NCBI RefSeq assembly: GCF_049059935.1
Contig: NZ_JBMGQR010000022.1
Location: 1 to 56,508 of the forward strand
DNA: 56,508 nt
Reading direction: 5' to 3'
Origin: JAURVT01 sp049059935
GTDB taxonomy: Bacteria > Actinomycetota > Actinomycetes > Propionibacteriales > Nocardioidaceae
The notes beneath the pieces are model-generated. The model was not told the origin of the DNA and did no database searches. It saw only the letters and a list, made by a program, of their open reading frames with translations. Below are positions 51,135 through 56,508 of this stretch, piece after piece (the stretch's first letter is position 1; each line of letters opens with the position of its first letter). A program made the position numbers and the translations under genes.

Positions 51135-52093
51135 GCGACGGCCAGGGCGACGACGGTCGTGAGCGCGAGCTGCACCAGGGTGACGGGCACGAGCACCTTC
51201 CAGGCCAGGGAGTTCAGCTGGTCCTCGCGGAGCCTCGGCCAGGCCACCCGGGCCCAGATGACGAGGAACGCGACCACCGCGATCTTGAGCAGCGACCAGA
51301 CCACACCGAGCTGGTCGGACGCGAACGGGCCCCTCCACCCGCCGAGGAACAGCACCGTCGTGAGCGCGGCGACGACCACGATGCCGGCGTACTCGGCGAG
51401 CAGGAACATCGCGAACCGCATGCCGCCGTACTCGGTGAACGGCCCCATGACGAGCTCGGCGTCGGCGAGCGGCGCGTCGAACGGCGGGCGCTGCAGCTCG
51501 GCCAGGCCGGCGACGAGGAACACCAGCGCGCCGGGCAGCTGCCACAGCAACCACCACGGCTGCCACGCCTCGACGATGCCGACCAGCGACAGCGTGCCCG
51601 CGGCCATCGCCACCGACGCGGCGGCCAGGACGAACGGCAGCTCGTAGCTCATCAGCTGCGCCGCGACGCGCATGCCACCGAGCAGCGAGTACTTGTTGGC
51701 GCTGGCCCAGCCGCCCATCAGGGTGCCGAGCACGCCGAGGCTCATCACCGCGAGGACGAAGAACAGGCCGGTGTCGAGGTCGCGTCCGACGACGCCGGGG
51801 CCGAGCGGGATCGCGACCATCACCACCAGGTACGGCACGAGCGCCAGCGACGGGGCGAGCGCGAAGACGGTGCGGTCGGCCGCGGCCGGGACGACGTCCT
51901 CCTTCTGCGCGAACTTCACGCCGTCGGCGACCAGCTGGGCCCAGCCGTGGAACCCGCCGGCGTGCATCGGCCCCAGGCGCGACTGCATGTGCGCCATCAC
52001 CTTGTGCTCGGCCTGCCCGACCAGCAGCGGCAGCGTGAGGAAGGCGCCGAGGACCACCAGCCCGCGCAGCACGATCTCGAGCGCCTCAGGCAC
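51131..52093 (-). CDS. nuoH: NADH-quinone oxidoreductase subunit H-like
   Basis: The product is 320 aa from GTG 52093. The conserved GPMHAGGFHGWAQLVADGVKF (core GWAQLVADGVKF) and the quinone-site loop AELQRPPFDAPLADAELVMG, then TEYGGMRFAMFLLAEY, are present. The loop differs from the common ETNRxPFDLPEAE pattern. NuoH forms the membrane part of the quinone chamber and contacts NuoB and NuoD. Here it follows nuoC directly with an eight-base overlap, where nuoD-G would normally lie. Confidence 0.94.
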   Translation of the reverse strand: MPEALEIVLRGLVVLGAFLTLPLLVGQAEHKVMAHMQSRLGPMHAGGFHGWAQLVADGVKFAQKEDVVPAAADRTVFALAPSLALVPYLVVMVAIPLGPGVVGRDLDTGLFFVLAVMSLGVLGTLMGGWASANKYSLLGGMRVAAQLMSYELPFVLAAASVAMAAGTLSLVGIVEAWQPWWLLWQLPGALVFLVAGLAELQRPPFDAPLADAELVMGPFTEYGGMRFAMFLLAEYAGIVVVAALTTVLFLGGWRGPFASDQLGVVWSLLKIAVVAFLVIWARVAWPRLREDQLNSLAWKVLVPVTLVQLALTTVVALAVA

Positions 52094-52871
52094 CGTCGTC
52101 CCCCTCGGCCGGGGGCGGGGCGACGTCGGCCTGACGGCGCGAGCGACGGGCCCGCGGGGCTGGCGTGCCGGGCGGGGCGTCCGTGGACGCGGCGGCCGTC
52201 CGTCCGCGCCGGGGTCGCTGCGCCGCGACGGGCGCACGGGCCGGTGCGAGCGGGTCGGGCGCGTCGCTGCCGGGCTCGCGCGGCCCCCACACCTCGGGCT
52301 CGGGCACGCCCGGGGGACGCTGCCGGCGCCGTCCCGGGGACGAGCCGGCGGAGGCGACGTCGGCGTCGCTCTCGCCCGGCTCCTTGGCTCCCGGCCAGGC
52401 CTTGGCGACGCGCGAGGCGAGCACGAAGTCCTTGCGCAGCGGGTGGCCCTCGAAGCGCTCGGGCAGCAGCAGCGTGGTCAGCGCGACGCCGCCGTCGAAG
52501 CCGATGCCGAACATCTCGTGCGTCTCGCGCTCGTGCCAGGCCGCGCCCTCCCAGACCGGCACCAGGGAGTCGAGCGACGGCGACTCCCGCGGCACCGTCG
52601 TGGCGACGAGCAGGTGCCGCAGGCCGCCCTGGTCGCCGAGCCGGGCGACGTGGCAGACCACGGTGAAGCCGGCGTCGAGCTCGTCGACGGCGCTCAGCCA
52701 GTCGAAGTACGACAGGCCGACTCGGTCGCGCAGCGCGAGCAGGACGGTGCGCCAGACGGCGGCGGGCACATGCAGCGTCGGGGGGCCGAAGCCGTCCTCG
52801 ACGCGCAGCCCGTCCGCGAGGTCGCCGGCGGCGGCGCGGGCGACGTCGAGCGCCTCGGTCGGCGCGGTCAT
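52086..52871 (-). CDS. nuoC: NADH-quinone oxidoreductase subunit C-like with long basic tail
   Basis: The product is 261 aa from ATG 52871. The NuoC/30-kDa domain ends around residue 160 and carries WHERETHEMFGIGF and LPERFEGHPLRKDF. Residues ~165-261 form an Arg/Pro/Ala-rich, low-complexity tail that is not part of the family domain. NuoC normally packs against NuoD and NuoB, but no NuoD is encoded here and the protein is not a CD fusion. ATGA overlap with nuoB. Confidence 0.93.
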   Translation of the reverse strand: MTAPTEALDVARAAAGDLADGLRVEDGFGPPTLHVPAAVWRTVLLALRDRVGLSYFDWLSAVDELDAGFTVVCHVARLGDQGGLRHLLVATTVPRESPSLDSLVPVWEGAAWHERETHEMFGIGFDGGVALTTLLLPERFEGHPLRKDFVLASRVAKAWPGAKEPGESDADVASAGSSPGRRRQRPPGVPEPEVWGPREPGSDAPDPLAPARAPVAAQRPRRGRTAAASTDAPPGTPAPRARRSRRQADVAPPPAEGDDGA

Positions 52872-53452
52872 CGTCCCTCGGGCGGGTCGACCCGCGGCGA
52901 CAGCAGCGACGTCGCACCGCGCGGGGCGTACCGCTGCGACAGGTCCTCGCCGGCGATGTGGTCCTGGAGCTTGACGATGCCCTGCAGCAGCGCCTCGGGA
53001 CGCGGCGGGCACCCCGGCACGTAGACGTCGACGGGGATGATCTGGTCGACGCCCTTGGTGACGCAGTAGGAGTCCCAGTAGGGCCCGCCGGAGTTGGCGC
53101 ACGAGCCGAACGAGATGACGTACTTGGGCTCGGGCATCTGCTCGTAGAGCCGCTGGATCGCCGGCGCCATCTTGTCGGTGACGGTGCCCGAGACGACCAT
53201 CAGGTCGGCCTGGCGGGGCCCCGGTGCGAACGGGATGACGCCGAGGCGGATGAAGTCGTGGCGCGACATCGAGCTGGCGATGAACTCGATCGCGCAGCAG
53301 GCGAGGCCGAAGTTGAACACCCAGAGCGAGTAGCGGCGTCCCCAGTTGAGCAGGTAGCGCACGGGACGCGGCGCGAGCGCCGAGCCGGGGCCCAGGGTGG
53401 GGTCGGAGAAGACCGGGTCGGGCAGCCGGACGACGGGGCGGTCTAGGTCCAC
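52868..53452 (-). CDS. nuoB: NADH-quinone oxidoreductase subunit B-like, N2 cluster
   Basis: The product is 194 aa from GTG 53452. All four N2 [4Fe-4S] ligands are present: Cys52 and Cys53 in GLACCAIEF, Cys118 in GSCANSGG and Cys148 in VPGCPPRPE. N2 is the last cluster before quinone, so redox function is retained. The start overlaps the nuoA stop by ten bases. Confidence 0.95.
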   Translation of the reverse strand: MDLDRPVVRLPDPVFSDPTLGPGSALAPRPVRYLLNWGRRYSLWVFNFGLACCAIEFIASSMSRHDFIRLGVIPFAPGPRQADLMVVSGTVTDKMAPAIQRLYEQMPEPKYVISFGSCANSGGPYWDSYCVTKGVDQIIPVDVYVPGCPPRPEALLQGIVKLQDHIAGEDLSQRYAPRGATSLLSPRVDPPEGR

Positions 53453-53811
53453 GTGAGCACGCCCTTGCGCCAGGCGTAGACCAGGCCGAGCGCGATGAAG
53501 CCGAGGAAGACGCCCATCTCGACCGCCGCGTCCCACCCGATCGTGGTGAAGACCGTGGCCCAGGGGAACAGGAACACCGCGTCGACGGCGAAGATCACGT
53601 AGAGGTAGGCGTAGACGAAGTAGCGGACGTTGCCCTGCGCCCACCCCGTGCCGACGGGGTCGACGCCCGACTCGTAGGTGAGCTGCTTCTCGCGGCCCGG
53701 ACGGCTCGGGCGCAGGAACCGGTTGACGCCGAGCATCCCCGCGGCGAGCGCGACGCCGAGCAGGCCGACGACGGCCACGCTCGCGTACGACCAGAGGTAC
53801 CCCGCGCCCAT
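53443..53811 (-). CDS. nuoA: NADH-quinone oxidoreductase subunit A-like
   Basis: The product is 122 aa from ATG 53811. It has three helices and the conserved YESGVDPVGTG loop near the quinone site. The acidic motif of helix 2, FDVE in E. coli NuoA, is FAVD here (Ala75, Asp77). It is the first gene of the operon, probably leaderless: a TAGACT -10 hexamer ends seven bases before the ATG. Confidence 0.94.
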   Translation of the reverse strand: MGAGYLWSYASVAVVGLLGVALAAGMLGVNRFLRPSRPGREKQLTYESGVDPVGTGWAQGNVRYFVYAYLYVIFAVDAVFLFPWATVFTTIGWDAAVEMGVFLGFIALGLVYAWRKGVLTWT

Positions 53812-53818
53812 GCGCGGC

Positions 53819-53824
53819 AGTCTA
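53819..53824 (-). promoter_or_regulatory. Leaderless -10 element for the nuo operon
   Basis: The minus strand reads TAGACT, seven bases, then ATG. No Shine-Dalgarno is visible and no good -35 is found at 17-18 bases. Confidence 0.5.
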
Positions 53825-53887
53825 GGCTCGTCGCTCCGGCCAGTGGGTCAGCGGCCGCACCCGCCTTTCCTTGAACACACCGCCGCC

Positions 53888-53917
53888 TTGGTAAAGGGAA
53901 GACGCGTTTCCTTTAAT
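53888..53917 (+). promoter_or_regulatory. fic promoter with internal inverted repeat
   Basis: TTGGTA, 18 bases, then TTTAAT, 11 bases before the fic ATG. Inside lies AAAGGGAA...TTTCCTTT (53893-53914), an imperfect palindrome. A further TTTCCTT box lies at 53866-53872. The stretch is AT-rich against its surroundings, and an autoregulatory operator is plausible. Confidence 0.5.
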
Positions 53918-53928
53918 AAGGTGATCCC

Positions 53929-55149
53929 ATGGTCAAGGAATCGCACACCGTCGAGGGCTGGCCCAGCGTGACGTGGGAGTCCGTGGCCTGGCAGAGCCAG
54001 CACGACATCCCGATCTCTCGCACGCAGCGGCGACTTCACCAGGGGCCCTATGACGCGGCGGTCACGCCCTTGATCGCCGAGTGCGAGGTGGTCACCAGCC
54101 GGGAGGCACGAGCCGCCGCCCTCGACGCGACCACGAACATCACCCGATTCGACGAACGCGCCTCGCACCGACTCGGGGGTGGCGAGCTCGGCCCCATCGA
54201 CACCGTCCTGCTGCGAACCGAATCGGCCTCCAGCTCGCAGATCGAGAACCTCACGGCGGGAGCACGCCAGCTCGCGATGGCCGTGCTCAAGGAGCCCGTG
54301 AGCAGGAACGCCACGATCGTGGCTCGCAACGTCGAGGCCATGCGCGCGGCCACAGGACTCGCCAAGGACCTCACGGTGCCTGCGGTCCTCGACACCCACC
54401 GGGCCCTGCTCCACGGCATCGACCCGGGCGCCGGAAAGCTGCGTGACCAACAGGTCTGGATCGGTGGAGGACAGATCGGTCCACACCACGCCGAGTTCGT
54501 CCCACCTCGGCACGAGCGCGTGCCCGCTGCGCTGGACGACCTCGCGCGGTTCATGGACCGCGACGACATCCCCCCGCTCATCCAGGCCGCCATCGCGCAC
54601 GCGCAGTTCGAGACCATCCACCCGTTCACCGACGGCAACGGGCGCACCGGGCGAGCTCTCGTGCACGCGCTGCTGCGGAACAAGGAGATCACCCAGCGCG
54701 TCACCGTTCCCGTGTCCGCCGGCCTCCTCACCGACGTCGGCGCCTACTTCGACGCCCTCGCCGCGTACCGCGACGGGGACGTCAACCCGATCGTCCAACA
54801 GTTCGCCGAGGCGTCCTTCGAGGCGATCGGCAACGGGGAGCGTCTCCTGACCGATCTCGAGATCGTCCGGGGTGCCTGGTCCGAACGGATCACCGCTCGG
54901 CGGACCGCCGCCGCCTGGGGGCTGGCTGAGGCACTGCTCGCCCAACCAGCCGTCACCGCCGGTTTCGTCGCAGAGAAGCTCGAGGTCAGCGTCCCGACCG
55001 CGCTGGCAGCGATCGACCACCTCACGGAGGTCGGCATCATGACCCTGGTCAAGAAGCAGACCCGCAACCGCGTCTGGCAGGCCCCCGAGGTCGTGGACGC
55101 CCTCGACGCCTTCGCCCGCCGTGCCGGCCGCCGTCGCCGCTCCGGCTGA
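53929..55149 (+). CDS. Fic family protein (AMPylase type, class II)
   Basis: The product is 406 aa from ATG 53929. The complete Fic active-site motif HPFTDGNGRTGR is at 231-242, and the preceding flap is VWIGGGQIGPHHAEFVPP. An inhibitory helix motif (S/T)xxxE(G/N) is present as SSQIEN (102-107), upstream of the Fic core, placing it in the self-inhibited class II. The C-terminus looks like a winged helix (VAEKLEVSVPTALAAIDHL). Fic enzymes transfer AMP or other nucleotide moieties onto target proteins. The target is unknown, and no separate antitoxin gene is visible. Confidence 0.92.
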   Translation: MVKESHTVEGWPSVTWESVAWQSQHDIPISRTQRRLHQGPYDAAVTPLIAECEVVTSREARAAALDATTNITRFDERASHRLGGGELGPIDTVLLRTESASSSQIENLTAGARQLAMAVLKEPVSRNATIVARNVEAMRAATGLAKDLTVPAVLDTHRALLHGIDPGAGKLRDQQVWIGGGQIGPHHAEFVPPRHERVPAALDDLARFMDRDDIPPLIQAAIAHAQFETIHPFTDGNGRTGRALVHALLRNKEITQRVTVPVSAGLLTDVGAYFDALAAYRDGDVNPIVQQFAEASFEAIGNGERLLTDLEIVRGAWSERITARRTAAAWGLAEALLAQPAVTAGFVAEKLEVSVPTALAAIDHLTEVGIMTLVKKQTRNRVWQAPEVVDALDAFARRAGRRRRSG

Positions 55150-55233
55150 CCCTCCCGTCCGCGATCCGAAGCCTTGGGGTGGTCATCTGACCTGTATGAG
55201 GACCACAAGGCTTCAGATCGCGGACGGGAGGGG
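55150..55233. repeat. Long imperfect inverted repeat after fic
   Basis: CCTCCCGTCCGCGATC, then GAAGCCTTG, then GGTC on the left is repeated in inverse order on the right up to 55233. The stem is about 35 bp with few mismatches around a short loop near 55190. It starts at the base after the fic stop and ends 21 bp before the next ATG. It can act as a terminator, or be a remnant of a small mobile element. Confidence 0.8.
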
Positions 55234-55254
55234 CGCGCCGGTAGCGTCGAGGGC

Positions 55255-56118
55255 ATGACCGACCTCCCCACCCGCACCATCGGCGACCTCACCGTCAGCG
55301 CGATCGGCCTCGGCGCGATGCCGCTGTCGATGAAGCCGGGCGAGCCCGGCCCCGAGCAGGCCGAGCAGGTCGTGCACGCGGCCCTCGACGCCGGCGTCAC
55401 ACTGATCGACACCGCCGACGCCTACTCCCCCGACGGCCGCCTCGGCCACAACGAGGAGGTGATCGCCTCGGCGCTCCGGTCGTACGGCGGCGACACCTCC
55501 GGCGTCGTCGTGGCCACCAAGGGCGGCCACACGCGCGACGGCGCCGAGTGGAACCTCGACGGCCACCCCGACTACCTCCGCTCGGCCTGCGAGGCGTCGC
55601 TGCGACGTCTCGGCACCGACGGCATCGGCCTGTACCAGCACCACCGGCCCGACCCCGCCGTCCCGTACGCCGAGACGATGGGCGGGCTGCGCGCGCTCGT
55701 CGACGCCGGGCTGGTGCAGCGCGTCGGCATCTCCAACGCGAACCCCGAGCAGATCCGTCAGGCCCGCGAGATCGTCGGCGACGCGCTCGTCAGCGTCCAG
55801 AACGAGCTGAGCCCGCGCTTCCGCTCGAGCCTGCCCGAGGTCGACGTGTGCGCCGAGCTCGGGCTCGCGTTCCTGCCGTGGAGCCCGCTCGGCGGCACCG
55901 GCAAGGCCGCCGAGCTGGGTGCCGAGCACGACGCGTTCGCCTCCGTCGCCGCCGAGCTCGACGTCTCGCCGCAGCAGGTGGCCCTGGCCTGGCTGCTCGG
56001 CCTGTCGCCGAACGTCATCCCCATCCCGGGCGCGAGCCGCCCGGCGTCGATCGAGTCGTCGGCGCAGGCCACGCGGCTGACGCTCAGCGCCGACCAGACC
56101 GCCCGGCTGTCGGCCTGA
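55255..56118 (+). CDS. Aldo/keto reductase
   Basis: The product is 287 aa from ATG 55255. The catalytic tetrad is visible: Asp and Tyr in LIDTADAYS, Lys in VVATKGGH and His in LYQHHRPD. GISNANPEQI and the C-terminal IPGASRPASIESSAQA match the NADPH-binding end of the TIM barrel. The reaction is NADPH-dependent reduction of a carbonyl compound, with unknown substrate. It is separated from fic by the inverted repeat and ends three bases from the convergent MFS stop. Confidence 0.93.
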   Translation: MTDLPTRTIGDLTVSAIGLGAMPLSMKPGEPGPEQAEQVVHAALDAGVTLIDTADAYSPDGRLGHNEEVIASALRSYGGDTSGVVVATKGGHTRDGAEWNLDGHPDYLRSACEASLRRLGTDGIGLYQHHRPDPAVPYAETMGGLRALVDAGLVQRVGISNANPEQIRQAREIVGDALVSVQNELSPRFRSSLPEVDVCAELGLAFLPWSPLGGTGKAAELGAEHDAFASVAAELDVSPQQVALAWLLGLSPNVIPIPGASRPASIESSAQATRLTLSADQTARLSA

Positions 56119-56121
56119 CGG

Positions 56122-56508
56122 TCAGGCCGCCTCGGCGCGCCTCGTCGCGGGTCGGACGACCGCCCAGGTGAGGACCGCGCCGAGTGCGGTGACGGCCAGG
56201 ATGACGGCCGCCATCGGCACGGCGGTGCCCTCGCCGAAGGCCCCGACGAGGGGCGCCACGAGCGCGCCCACGCCGAACTGGACGGTGCCGAGGAGCGCAG
56301 CGGCGGTGCCGGCGACCTCGCCGTGGCGGGAGAGGGCGAGCGCGGGCGTGTTGGGCATGGCGAGCGACACCGCGGCCATCACCACCGCGAGCGGGAGCAT
56401 CAGCAGCACGACCGAGCCGGACCCGCTGAGCGTCACCGCGACGAGCGCGACGCCGGCGGCCACGCCCGCGATCGTCGACCACGACAGGATCTGCAGCGGC
56501 GTGAACCG
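56122..56508 (-). CDS. MFS drug-resistance transporter, C-terminal part (Bcr/CflA-like)
   Basis: The frame enters from the right edge, so only about 128 C-terminal residues are visible. They contain four hydrophobic helices with AMPNTPALALSRHGEVAGTAAALLGTVQFG (core HGEVAGTAAALLG), a pattern typical of the Bcr/CflA subgroup of proton-driven multidrug exporters. Only the last third of the protein is visible, so substrate cannot be judged. Confidence 0.82.
   Translation of the reverse strand, partial: RFTPLQILSWSTIAGVAAGVALVAVTLSGSGSVVLLMLPLAVVMAAVSLAMPNTPALALSRHGEVAGTAAALLGTVQFGVGALVAPLVGAFGEGTAVPMAAVILAVTALGAVLTWAVVRPATRRAEAA

Noticed and set aside
52080..52100. Hidden nuoD between nuoC and nuoH, or a nuoCD fusion
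   Set aside because: The genes overlap by eight bases, and NuoC ends in low-complexity sequence without any 49-kDa-subunit motif.

Overview
The window is about 56.5 kb of very GC-rich DNA. GTG starts are frequent, genes overlap by ATGA or GTGA, and coding is dense. Gene content and order are actinobacterial: rpsL-rpsG-fusA-tuf, rpoB-rpoC, rplJ-rplL, tRNA-Trp-secE-nusG-rplK-rplA, and tRNA-Thr/tRNA-Met-rpmG-hadA-hadB. An mce lipid-import operon next to rpoBC, with no visible mycolate genes beyond the two MaoC-type dehydratases, fits a Nocardioidaceae-like member of the Propionibacteriales. That assignment is inference from order and style; no database was searched.

Layout. 1-2.5 kb: the start of a cation-efflux transporter, then a small ORF translationally coupled to a Tat-exported amidase-signature protein. 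2.5-7.1 kb: the str operon (rpsL, rpsG, fusA, tuf) on the minus strand with a clear promoter. 7.1-11.9 kb: an accessory insert with an iron-dependent transhydrogenase, a lipoprotein and two tandem membrane acyltransferases. 11.9-12.3 kb: a repeat-rich convergent junction. 12.3-19.7 kb: rpoC and rpoB. 19.7-20.2 kb: the rpoB leader, with a third repeat family. 20.2-31.9 kb: a complete mce operon (ATPase, two YrbE permeases, MceA-F, two Mce-associated membrane proteins). 31.9-37.3 kb: rplL, rplJ with an L10-type leader, an LppX/LprG-like lipoprotein, rplA, rplK, nusG, secE and tRNA-Trp. 37.5-39.6 kb: an adenosine deaminase and two small DUF4190-like proteins with low-complexity N-termini. 39.6-44.3 kb: murB, hadB, hadA, rpmG, tRNA-Met, tRNA-Thr, pyrD, a quinone-oxidoreductase-like protein and tRNA-Tyr. 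44.3-45.1 kb: YajQ and another paired palindromic repeat. 45.1-53.8 kb: a ten-gene complex I-like operon, nuoA-B-C-H-I-J-K-L-M-N, without nuoD, E, F or G. 53.9-56.5 kb: a Fic protein, an aldo/keto reductase and the C-terminal part of an MFS drug transporter.

How the genes fit together. Most of the window is the information-processing core (RNA polymerase, ribosomal proteins, elongation factors, NusG/SecE and tRNAs), with envelope-lipid modules embedded between core operons: the Mce importer, the HadAB-type dehydratases, LppX-like and other lipoproteins, and acyltransferases. The short nuo operon keeps the proton-pumping membrane arm plus NuoB, NuoC and NuoI. It lacks the NADH-input module and the quinone-site subunit NuoD, so it must take electrons from elsewhere or borrow subunits.

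The least explained content is intergenic. Three different short palindromic repeat families (about 12.0-12.2 kb; 33.4 kb and 44.9-45.1 kb; 20.1-20.2 kb) sit directly behind gene 3' ends. Two of them are present as inverted pairs 70-100 bp apart between convergent genes.
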